Assembly (NCBI GenBank): GCA_011389605.1
Contig: JAABTZ010000245.1
Location: 1 to 5,490, forward strand
Reading direction: 5' to 3'
Length of the DNA stretch: 5,490 bases
DNA from: Desulfobacteraceae bacterium
GTDB taxonomy: Bacteria; Desulfobacterota; Desulfobacteria; Desulfobacterales; Desulfosalsimonadaceae
The translations under genes were made by a program, and so were the position numbers. The notes under the pieces are model-generated. The model searched no databases. It was not told where the DNA came from and saw nothing but the letters and a program-made list of their open reading frames with translations. This document shows, piece by piece, positions 1-5,490 of this stretch. Position 1 is the stretch's first letter, and each line of letters starts with the position of its first letter.

Positions 1-121
1 CGGCTTTGTAAAAAGTTCAAGATCAAGGCTTGCGCGATTTTGAAGAATGCAGCGTACTTAGCTGTACGTGAAATTCTTCAGAAATCGCGCGTAACGCAGA
101 TATTGACTTTTTACGAAGCCG
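1..121. repeat. Palindromic repeat, copy A
   Basis: A near-complete palindrome of about 121 bp. The ends (1-16 and 106-121) pair at 15 of 16 positions around GTAAAAAGT/ACTTTTTAC; the one exception, t7 opposite g115, is a U-G wobble in + strand RNA. Inside are GCGCGATTT (32-40) with AAATCGCGC (82-90), TGAAGAAT (41-48) with ATTCTTCA (73-80), and CGTAC (53-57) with GTACG (64-68) around a six-base loop. Unpaired internal loops lie at 17-31 and 91-105. Related copies occur at 4735-4839 and 5094-5213. The right end continues as GTC after AAGCC, so the repeat may extend a base or two left of the window. It has no coding capacity. It resembles a non-autonomous mobile element or a REP-like structured repeat; which of these is not decidable here. 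Confidence 0.85.
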
Positions 122-266
122 TCAAGGTTGCCGGGCTTGATTTTTACTGTAAAAACTGAAAGAATTTCTTGTGCGAATAGTCAAAGATATAATATATTTG
201 TCGTTAAAATAAATTATTATATCATAAAAATACATACAACAGCCAGGGTTTGAAAAGAGCGGCCTT
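122..266 (+). promoter_or_regulatory. A/T-rich leader of kdsD with candidate -10 box
   Basis: This 145-bp stretch between repeat copy A and kdsD has no gene. A perfect TATAAT lies at 188-193, but the matching -35 position (165-170, TTTCTT) is poor, so the promoter call is tentative. An alternative pair is TTGATT (137-142) with AAGAAT (160-165) at 17-bp spacing. An interrupted palindrome, TTTTTAC-t-GTAAAAA (141-155), could be a regulator site or simple A/T bias. The ribosome site for kdsD is a modest AAGAG (255-259), seven bases before the ATG. Confidence 0.3.
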
Positions 267-1241
267 ATGTATAGAAAACGGGCAGCAGAAGTTCTGAGAA
301 TAGAGGCCGAAGGAATAAGGCGTCTGGCAGAGCAACTCGATGACCAGTTCAATCACATGGTGGATATGATCTACCAGGCCCGGGGACGGGTAATCGTGGC
401 CGGAATAGGAAAATCCGGGCTAATCGCCCGCAAAATCGTGGCCACTTTAAACAGCACAGGAACAAGGGCCCTGTTTCTCCATCCGGTGGAAGCCATGCAC
501 GGAGACCTGGGAATAGTCTCTGCCGGTGATGTATTTTTGGCAATATCTAATTCAGGCCAAACAGATGAAATCAACATCCTTATTCCAAGCATCCGAAAAG
601 CAGGATGCCCTGTGATTGCTTTTACCGGCAATACCGCATCCGAACTTGCCTCGCAAAGCGATCTGGTAATCTATGTGGGGGTGGAAAAAGAAGCCTGCCC
701 GCTGGGCCTGGCGCCAACTGCCAGCACCTCGGCCCAGCTGGCAATGGGCGATGCCCTTGCGGTTGTACTGCTGGAAAAGCGAAAATTCAACACCAATGAT
801 TTCCAGAAATTCCATCCCGGCGGCAATCTGGGGCGCCGGCTTTCCTATCGTGTGGCCGATATAATGCTGACCGGAAAAACCGTTCCCAGGGCAGAGCTGA
901 ACACTGACATGAAAACAGCCCTTGAAGAAATGGATAGGTGCCGACTTGGTGTTATCTTTATCACTGACACCAGCGGCAGGCTTTCGGGCATCATAACAGA
1001 CGGCGATATCCGGAGATTGGTGGTTCAAAAGATAAATGTACATGAAAACACGGTAAATGAGCTGATGACAACAAATCCAAAACATGTGCATCCGGCCACG
1101 CCTCTTTACGAAGCCCTAAATATCATGGAAACACACCAGATTACCGTGCTGCCTGCCATCGACGAAAACACCGTTGTCCTCGGGGCACTGCATCTCCACG
1201 ACATTCTGGGAAAAGGGGCTTTGAAATTTAACCCGGCATAA
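267..1241 (+). CDS. kdsD: Arabinose-5-phosphate isomerase (KdsD/KpsF family)
   Basis: Interconverts D-ribulose 5-phosphate and D-arabinose 5-phosphate in the cytoplasm, the entry step to KDO for lipopolysaccharide. The 324 residues match the usual length (E. coli KdsD 328). An N-terminal SIS sugar-isomerase domain (about 35-170) carries GIGKSG (46-51), HPVEAMHGDLG (72-82) and SNSGQTDE (94-101). A paired CBS module follows (about 196-255 and 262-318). The four residues reported as catalytic in E. coli KdsD (K59, E111, E152, H193) correspond to K49, E101, E142 and H183 here, all at a constant offset of ten, so the enzyme should be active. The CBS pair probably binds a nucleotide or sugar-nucleotide effector, which is family-level inference. 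The ATG at 267 has AAGAG seven bases upstream and gives a normal N-terminus. The paralogues GutQ and KpsF share this architecture; with no sorbitol or capsule genes nearby, KdsD is preferred. A weak 5-bp hairpin (1246-1260) follows the stop without a good U-tract. Confidence 0.95.
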   Translation: MYRKRAAEVLRIEAEGIRRLAEQLDDQFNHMVDMIYQARGRVIVAGIGKSGLIARKIVATLNSTGTRALFLHPVEAMHGDLGIVSAGDVFLAISNSGQTDEINILIPSIRKAGCPVIAFTGNTASELASQSDLVIYVGVEKEACPLGLAPTASTSAQLAMGDALAVVLLEKRKFNTNDFQKFHPGGNLGRRLSYRVADIMLTGKTVPRAELNTDMKTALEEMDRCRLGVIFITDTSGRLSGIITDGDIRRLVVQKINVHENTVNELMTTNPKHVHPATPLYEALNIMETHQITVLPAIDENTVVLGALHLHDILGKGALKFNPA

Positions 1242-1316
1242 GCCCGCTGGTGCAGCCAGCTTTGGTTCCGGATAATTTGCCCCCAAAAAAAAGAATATTA
1301 TGCCAAGGAAAACAAC

Positions 1317-2669
1317 ATGACGATATATGCAAACATTGACATGGACATGGAAACCCGGATTGACACCCTGGGAGAACCCAAAATTGAATCTCCCATTTCA
1401 AAAGAACTAAACGGGACAAGCCAGGAAGTATTTAAAGACGACAATGATTGCATCCTGATCGAACTGGCCCCGGAAACCGTCACGGAAGCCATCCGGGCCG
1501 GCAAGACCCTGCCTGCATTCCAACTGGCGGGACCAAGGAGGAAAATATACTTTGATCCAAGCAAGCTTAAATGCGCTCTTGTAACCTGCGGCGGTCTGTG
1601 CCCCGGGCTAAACAACATTATCCGCTCCATCGTCCTTGAGCTTTATCACTCCTACGGGGTAAAACATATTTACGGCATCCGATACGGCCTGCAGGGATTT
1701 ATCCCCTCATACCGCCATGACGTAAAAGAGCTTAAACCTGCAAACGTGGTTGATATACACGAAATGGGCGGCTCCATACTGGGATCTTCCCGGGGACCCC
1801 AGGATATCGAGGCTATTGTGGACTGCCTTGAGCGAATGAACATCGGAATTCTGTTTATGATAGGCGGGGACGGCACTCTTATGGCAGCCTCAAAAATTGA
1901 TTCCTCAATTCGTGAAAGGGACTTGAAAATCAGCGTAATCGGTGTTCCAAAAACCATTGACAATGACATTCACATGGTATCGAAGTCCTTTGGTTTTGAC
2001 ACGGCCGTGGATATTGCAACCAGTGCCATCAAAGGGGCCCATAAGGAAGCCGAAGGATATCCATACGGCATCGGGCTCATTAAGCTCATGGGCCGGTACT
2101 CAGGGTTTATCGCTGCCACGGCCACCCTGGCCCAGCAGGATGTCAATTTTGTGCTTATCCCGGAGATAGATTTTGACCTGGAAGGAGAAAACGGACTTCT
2201 GACAAAACTCGAAGAACGCCTGGCACAGCGCAAGCATGCCGTTATCCTTATTGCCGAAGGTGCCGGCCAGAAGTTTTTCGAAACCCGGAAAAAAGAATAT
2301 GATCCTTCGGGCAACATCAAGCTCCAGGATATAGGTTTGTTTTTAAGGCAGCGCATTCAGAAGTATTTCGAAGCCAAAGACATGGATATCACCCTTAAAT
2401 TCATTGACCCCAGCTACATGATCCGAAGCCTGCCGGCCAATTCCAACGATCACGTCTATTGCACGTTTCTGGGACGGGATGCGGTGCACGCGGGCATTGC
2501 CGGAAAAACAAACATGATTATCGGCCACTGGAACGATCATTTCGTACACGTACCAGTGCCGTTGACCGCAGGGAAAAGAAAGCACGTAGCCGCCGGGGAC
2601 AAGCTCTGGCAAACCGTGCTTGAAGCCACAGGCCAGGGCAGCCTGATTAATAAAAAGTCAAACAGCTAG
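1317..2669 (+). CDS. pfkA: 6-phosphofructokinase, group II, probably ATP-dependent
   Basis: Phosphorylates fructose 6-phosphate to fructose 1,6-bisphosphate (glycolysis) in the cytoplasm. The 450 residues exceed the roughly 320 of E. coli PfkA because of about 80 extra N-terminal residues, as in plant and trypanosomatid enzymes. Visible motifs: phosphoryl-donor loop CGGLCPGLN (91-99), GGDGT (183-187), catalytic PKTIDND (211-217; D215 matches E. coli D127), MGR (258-260) in the sugar-phosphate site, AEG (313-315), and YMIR (367-370). Donor choice is read from two positions. G186 is the glycine typical of ATP users (pyrophosphate users have Asp), while K212 is the lysine typical of pyrophosphate enzymes. 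Trypanosomatid and plant ATP enzymes have this same Gly/Lys pair, so ATP is favoured but not proven. The start has a good AAGGA (1305-1309) seven bases upstream. It lies 75 bp after kdsD on the same strand, so co-transcription is possible. Its stop overlaps the stop of the convergent lipoprotein gene. Confidence 0.93.
   Translation: MTIYANIDMDMETRIDTLGEPKIESPISKELNGTSQEVFKDDNDCILIELAPETVTEAIRAGKTLPAFQLAGPRRKIYFDPSKLKCALVTCGGLCPGLNNIIRSIVLELYHSYGVKHIYGIRYGLQGFIPSYRHDVKELKPANVVDIHEMGGSILGSSRGPQDIEAIVDCLERMNIGILFMIGGDGTLMAASKIDSSIRERDLKISVIGVPKTIDNDIHMVSKSFGFDTAVDIATSAIKGAHKEAEGYPYGIGLIKLMGRYSGFIAATATLAQQDVNFVLIPEIDFDLEGENGLLTKLEERLAQRKHAVILIAEGAGQKFFETRKKEYDPSGNIKLQDIGLFLRQRIQKYFEAKDMDITLKFIDPSYMIRSLPANSNDHVYCTFLGRDAVHAGIAGKTNMIIGHWNDHFVHVPVPLTAGKRKHVAAGDKLWQTVLEATGQGSLINKKSNS
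2666..2669. other. Shared CTAG: overlapping stops of convergent genes
   Basis: The palindrome CTAG holds both stop codons: TAG (2667-2669) ends the phosphofructokinase on the + strand, and the complement of CTA (2666-2668) ends the lipoprotein gene on the - strand. No base is left between the two genes, so any terminator for either must lie inside the other's coding sequence. I found no hairpin with a good T-run in the first 130 bp on the + strand side. The candidates there are an A/T-only stem (2706-2723) and a GC-rich 7-bp stem (2774-2799) that lacks a T-run. Confidence 0.95.
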
Positions 2670-4720
2670 GGAGTAATTTCCACAAAACGGCCCCTGACTA
2701 CATCCAAAAGATAAATGTCTTTTTGTGCCTCGCCCGTGGGAAGAAACCTTGTCAGACCGGTCACTCCTTGAAAGCCGGGCAAATCCAGAAGGGCCCGGCG
2801 AAGCGCAGGCCGGCTTGTTACATCTTTTAGGGCAATCTGCTCACATACAAGCATGGCTGAATCATAGCTGATCGCCTCAATAAATCCCGGCCTGTCACCG
2901 TATACATCAAAGAAGGCCGAGACAAAACCGGCCACATGCGGCCGGCGGCTTTGGGCAAAAAAGCCTTCGGCAACAACTGCCTGCCTGATCTGGCTGCCTG
3001 CAATCTTAAGTATACGGGGCGAATGCCAGAGATTGGTCCCCAGCAGATATACGTCATTGATGCCGTAATACCGGAGCTGGGGTATTATCAAACCGGCTTT
3101 TTCAGGGCTGTCCGGGATAAAGATCGCATCAAAATCCACAATAGGCTCAGGCTCTTTATCATCATCTTCGGGTTCCTGGGCAATCGCACCGGCCCATGGA
3201 ATCTTTGGCCCGGAGCTGCCGGAAACAAAGCCGGGCATTTGCGGAAGCTTTTTTTCCAGAAAAAGCCCGTCAGAAAACATCAGGGCCCGGACAAGACTTT
3301 CTGTCTGCTCGCGATTTGGAAACTCGGTCTTTAGATCTTCGGGCAGCTCATAATAAATGCCCACAAGCTTTTTGATAGGTTCTGCAAAATCAGTATACCC
3401 GGGATCATAGGATTCAACTCCAGCTATCCAGCCGCCCCGGGCCATCAATTCATCCCAGAACAAGTGCAAAAATATCTCTCCGTAAGATTCTTGCGGAAAA
3501 AGCACTGCAAAACGACGGCATCCAAGGTTTACAACAGTATGCTCCACAAGGGCTGCCACTTGCATCCGGGGGGTTAAAAAGTTGCGGAACACGTAAGAGC
3601 CCGTATCTGCAATCCCGGGTTTCTGGGTCATTGCAATGATGGGGACCCCAAGATCCTGTGCTGCCTGCAGCGGCTGGCTGTCACCGATCATAGGTCCTAT
3701 AATGGCGGCCACCTGCTGTCGGGACAAATCTTTTACCATTTTTTCTGCGGTCTCCGGATCTGATGCCGAATCGCGAACCAGCAGCTTAAACGGGTCTTCT
3801 CCTTTTATGCTTGTGCCGGCCTGATAGACCGCCAGCTCAATTCCCCTTAAAGCCCTCCTGCCAAAGGCCTTGTATTTACCAGACAATGGCAGGACGCAAC
3901 CCAGGGTGCGCCCTTCAAAAAAAGCCTCCTCCGTGAGTCGCTCCATCTCCTGTCGTGCGTCAGGGGCCATGGGATGATCAGGATATTGTTTCAGAAACTT
4001 CTGAAAAACTGACATGCCATCGCCCATACGCCCGTCTGCTATCAACCGGAAGGCCTGATGGTACATGAGATACCCGCTGGGGGGCCTGCCGTCCATGCGC
4101 TTGATTTCATCCTGAATCTGTTCGGGCGTCATGATAAATGACGCTGCCATAAGTCTTTGGGCCACATCCCGGCGCTGTTTTTCCCCGGCACGCTCAAATG
4201 CAGACAGAAAAAATCCATAGGCGCGGTCAAACTCCTCGATTGCCATTGCGGCATCACCGGCAAGAAGATCAGCCCGGACAAGCTGCTGGCGGTCCAGCAG
4301 TTCTTCCGGCAGCAGCTGCCTGTATTCAATTGCATCCTGAAAAAGGCCCTGCTCCATGTATGACTCAAGGATGGCAATCCTGGCATGAATCCCGGCGGAA
4401 GTCTCCGGCTTAGTCCTGATAAGTTCCTCAAATGCCAGCCTGGCACCTGCAAAGTCCTTTTGGTGCATCATAATCATTCCAAGCTTAAGCCTGGCAACGG
4501 CTGCCTGCTTTGTGTCCGGATATTGCTTAATATACTGATTATACTGATCACTGGCCTTTTGATAGGCTTCATCCTGGTAATTCTGCTCGGCTTTTTCAAA
4601 TAGGGCAAGCCCTGGCCTGTCCGGCTGGAAAATATCGCGAAACGGACCCTTGCCCGGGGCGCATGCGGAAACCAGCAGAAGCAGAAAAAAGCATACAACA
4701 ATAAAAGGCTTGTTTTTCAT
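2666..4720 (-). CDS. LppC/LpoA-family lipoprotein (penicillin-binding protein activator-like)
   Basis: A 684-residue protein, close to the length of E. coli LpoA (678). It starts with a lipoprotein signal peptide: positive MKNKP, a hydrophobic core (6-17) and lipobox VSAC with the acylated cysteine at C20. Residue 21 is Ala rather than Asp, which favours the outer membrane. A TPR-like helical region follows (about 36-260), with repeats such as AEQNYQDEAYQKASDQYNQY (44-63) and a second YPD-containing repeat near 222-255. A periplasmic-binding-protein-like domain starts at TLGCVLPLSGKYKAFGRRAL (272-291) and runs to the C-terminus. It is interrupted by a probably disordered stretch (about 492-531) with acidic PEDDDKEPEP (517-526). 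In E. coli, LpoA activates the synthase PBP1A; the same role here is inference from fold and order, since this family also resembles amino-acid-binding receptors. The start sits eight bases after a weak GGAAAAAG. Repeat copy B occupies the upstream region, so promoter or leader must overlap it. Confidence 0.85.
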   Translation of the reverse strand: MKNKPFIVVCFFLLLLVSACAPGKGPFRDIFQPDRPGLALFEKAEQNYQDEAYQKASDQYNQYIKQYPDTKQAAVARLKLGMIMMHQKDFAGARLAFEELIRTKPETSAGIHARIAILESYMEQGLFQDAIEYRQLLPEELLDRQQLVRADLLAGDAAMAIEEFDRAYGFFLSAFERAGEKQRRDVAQRLMAASFIMTPEQIQDEIKRMDGRPPSGYLMYHQAFRLIADGRMGDGMSVFQKFLKQYPDHPMAPDARQEMERLTEEAFFEGRTLGCVLPLSGKYKAFGRRALRGIELAVYQAGTSIKGEDPFKLLVRDSASDPETAEKMVKDLSRQQVAAIIGPMIGDSQPLQAAQDLGVPIIAMTQKPGIADTGSYVFRNFLTPRMQVAALVEHTVVNLGCRRFAVLFPQESYGEIFLHLFWDELMARGGWIAGVESYDPGYTDFAEPIKKLVGIYYELPEDLKTEFPNREQTESLVRALMFSDGLFLEKKLPQMPGFVSGSSGPKIPWAGAIAQEPEDDDKEPEPIVDFDAIFIPDSPEKAGLIIPQLRYYGINDVYLLGTNLWHSPRILKIAGSQIRQAVVAEGFFAQSRRPHVAGFVSAFFDVYGDRPGFIEAISYDSAMLVCEQIALKDVTSRPALRRALLDLPGFQGVTGLTRFLPTGEAQKDIYLLDVVRGRFVEITP

Positions 4721-4734
4721 ATAATTGACTTTTT

Positions 4735-4839
4735 CCGGAATTGAAAAAATGGATTAATCCTTTCCTAAGAATGTAGCGTACTTAGCCTTACGTGAAATTC
4801 TTAAGGAATTGCGCGTAACGCAGATATTTGACTTCCAGG
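4735..4839. repeat. Palindromic repeat, copy B (divergent)
   Basis: The core 'gcgtacttagc' (4776-4786) and the segments 'acgtgaaattctt' and 'gcgcgtaacgcagat' match copies A and C, while the left half has diverged. Pairing is kept with different bases. TTCC-TAAGAAT (4762-4772) pairs with ATTCTTA-a-GGAA (4797-4808), where one G-C of copy A has become T-A. The tips are CCGGAA (4735-4740) and TTCCaGG (4833-4839) instead of GTAAAAAGT/ACTTTTTAC. Just outside the left tip, ATTGACTTTTT (4724-4734) is identical to copy A 102-112, as if a remnant of another repeat end abuts it. It lies 15 bp upstream of the lipoprotein start codon. Confidence 0.7.
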
Positions 4840-4848
4840 GAAATCATT

Positions 4849-4902
4849 TTTTTGCGCTCTGACGAAATTGCACTTCGTTGCCCTGACGGTGGTGCGCAAA
4901 AA
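4849..4902. repeat. Hairpin with 9-bp stem, overlapping the next hairpin
   Basis: TTTTTGCGC (4849-4857) pairs perfectly with GCGCAAAAA (4894-4902). Within the 36-base loop a smaller stem, ACGAA (4862-4866) with TTCGT (4874-4878), is possible. The right arm is also the left arm of the longer hairpin at 4883-4978, so the two cannot form in the same molecule. No gene is seen here. Confidence 0.5.
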
Positions 4903-4978
4903 TGGGTTTCCGAGCGGAAATTGAGGCTCCAGGAGGCTCCTGGAGCGAGGAAACCCATTTTTCCGTGCCGCCGATCAG
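4883..4978 (+). repeat. Long extended hairpin, possible structured RNA or DNA element
   Basis: A 96-base foldback. The core is a perfect 14-bp stem, AAAAATGGGTTTCC (4898-4911) with GGAAACCCATTTTT (4949-4962). It extends outward through 4887-4896 with 4964-4973, where the three imperfect positions (4890/4970, 4893/4967, 4894/4966) are all G-U pairs in + strand RNA. One c-c mismatch (4897/4963) separates this from the core. After a bulged a4974, CTGA (4883-4886) pairs with TCAG (4975-4978). The apex is a separate perfect 9-bp stem, GCTCCAGGA (4926-4934) with TCCTGGAGC (4938-4946), on a three-base loop. It matches no RNA family or terminator that I recognise. The wobble pattern suggests, but does not prove, that the + strand is the one that folds. 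Confidence 0.65.
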
Positions 4979-4985
4979 CCAGGAA

Positions 4986-5017
4986 GCTTACGGGTTTGCT
5001 TTTTGCAAAAATTAAGC
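4986..5017. repeat. Small A/T-rich hairpin
   Basis: GCTTA (4986-4990) pairs with TAAGC (5013-5017), and TTTGC (4995-4999) pairs with GCAAA (5005-5009) around a five-T loop. It lacks a T-run after the stem, so it is not a convincing terminator. Significance is uncertain in A/T-rich DNA. Confidence 0.35.
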
Positions 5018-5037
5018 AGTGACGGTAATAGAAAGCC

Positions 5038-5073
5038 TTTTACGAGTGCACCACGTTTGATGCACTCGTAAAA
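5038..5073. repeat. Perfect 13-bp inverted repeat sharing the repeat-family tip
   Basis: TTTTACGAGTGCA (5038-5050) and TGCACTCGTAAAA (5061-5073) are exact complements with a ten-base loop. On both strands the T-run precedes and the A-run follows the stem, which is the wrong order for an intrinsic terminator. GTAAAAAGT at 5068-5076 is identical to the tip of repeat copy A (8-16), suggesting a short relative or a rearranged end of the same family. Copy C begins 20 bp further on. Confidence 0.6.
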
Positions 5074-5093
5074 AGTCTGATTTCAGATGGGGG

Positions 5094-5213
5094 CCGTAAA
5101 AAATTCAAGATCAAGGCTTGCGCGATTTTGAAGAATGCAGATTACTTAGCCGTACGTGAAATTCTTCAAAAATCGCGCGTAACCGCGTAACGCAGATACT
5201 GGACTTTTTACGG
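5094..5213. repeat. Palindromic repeat, copy C
   Basis: Same orientation as copy A, with 37 consecutive identical bases (5104-5140 and 16-52). The tips are CCGTAAAAA (5094-5102) and TTTTTACGG (5205-5213). The GCGCGATTT/AAATCGCGC stem (5120-5128 and 5170-5178) and the TGAAGAAT/ATTCTTCA stem are intact. The apical stem is weakened, ATTAC replacing CGTAC at 5141-5145. An 8-bp tandem duplication of CGCGTAAC (5176-5183 and 5184-5191) is absent from copies A and B. Confidence 0.85.
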
Positions 5214-5490
5214 TTCCATCACGTTTAGCTATACAAAAAATACAACCAGAGATCAACAGGATTCATTTTATCCGGAAATGATCAGGGCCGGAAAAATTGA
5301 TCCTGATAACAGGGCTCCTGACTGCTCATCGGCCTCCAGGATGGGACGGCCCTGAAGGCTTGCTTAACACAGAAAAATCATTATTTTTCGAAGTTATGGC
5401 CGCACGCCAATAGGATATGAACGGCTTGGAAAAAATTAGCCGTGGCCGCAAACCAGTATTCTCATTTATCCTACTGTTAGTCCGTTGATT
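5214..5490. other. Non-coding tail with three further inverted repeats
   Basis: No credible protein or RNA gene is seen. There are three foldbacks. In the first, TCAGGGCCG (5282-5290) pairs with CGGCCCTGA (5347-5355) and encloses ATCCTG (5300-5305) with CAGGAT (5337-5342). The second is the A/T-only stem GAAAAAT (5372-5378) with ATTTTTC (5383-5389) on a four-base loop. In the third, TAGGATATGA (5411-5420) pairs with 5462-5473 across a two-base bulge and encloses ACGGCT (5421-5426) with AGCCGT (5438-5443). TGGCCGCA occurs twice as a direct repeat (5397-5404 and 5443-5450). None is a recognisable terminator. Confidence 0.4.

Noticed and set aside
552..1091. 179-codon - strand ORF opposite kdsD
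   Set aside because: It lies wholly inside a gene with all catalytic residues intact, and its Cys/His-rich translation resembles no family. It is a frame shadow.
1246..1263. Possible intrinsic terminator between kdsD and the phosphofructokinase
   Set aside because: The stem is only 5 bp and is followed by just three Ts, too weak to call.
2774..2799. GC-rich hairpin as terminator for the phosphofructokinase
   Set aside because: GCCGGGC/GCCCGGC is a strong stem, but no T-run follows and it lies in lipoprotein coding sequence.
4757..4790. Possible promoter for the lipoprotein gene inside copy B (TTCACG with TACATT on the - strand)
   Set aside because: Each box matches consensus at only four of six positions, the spacing is about 15 bp, and the bases belong to the conserved repeat.
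4828..5022. 64-codon + strand ORF across the hairpin region
   Set aside because: It spans the end of repeat copy B and the long inverted repeat. The translation (arginine-rich, no domain) reflects the palindrome, and no ribosome site was seen.
4847..5073. CRISPR array, integron attC site or tRNA
   Set aside because: The foldbacks differ from each other and have no regular spacing, no attC core sites were recognised, and no cloverleaf or T-arm GTTCRA motif in context was found.
5417..5488. Short + strand ORF of 23 residues (MNGLEKISRGRK... with a hydrophobic end)
   Set aside because: The AGGA-like motif is only one base from the ATG, the ORF overlaps a hairpin, and a 23-residue ORF is expected by chance. 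There is no other support.

Overview
The window looks like chromosomal DNA of a Gram-negative bacterium. It encodes an arabinose-5-phosphate isomerase (first step toward KDO, the inner sugar of lipopolysaccharide) and a large outer-membrane-type lipoprotein. Moderate base composition, the plant/trypanosome-like phosphofructokinase and a recurring palindromic repeat containing 'cgcgtaacgcagat' suggest a Desulfobacterota (sulfate-reducer type) genome. That placement is inference, because no phylogenetic marker is present.

Layout. Bases 1-121 are a highly structured palindromic repeat (copy A). Bases 122-266 are an A/T-rich leader with a TATAAT box. Two genes follow on the + strand: kdsD (267-1241) and a 450-residue phosphofructokinase (1317-2669), 75 bp apart. 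A convergent gene on the - strand (2666-4720) encodes a 684-residue LppC/LpoA-family lipoprotein. Its stop codon overlaps the phosphofructokinase stop inside a shared CTAG. Bases 4721-5490 contain no credible protein gene. They hold a dense series of inverted repeats: a divergent copy B of the repeat, two overlapping and mutually exclusive hairpins, two smaller hairpins, copy C of the repeat, and three further hairpins.

How it works together. KdsD and the kinase both act on cytoplasmic sugar phosphates, feeding LPS synthesis and glycolysis respectively. The lipoprotein belongs to a family that supports peptidoglycan synthases at the outer membrane. The shared theme is envelope and sugar-phosphate metabolism, but no single pathway or operon links all three. 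The proteins are of known families. The least explained part is the palindrome-rich non-coding DNA, in particular the 121-bp repeat family and the long hairpin at 4883-4978, whose imperfect pairs are G-U type only when read as + strand RNA.
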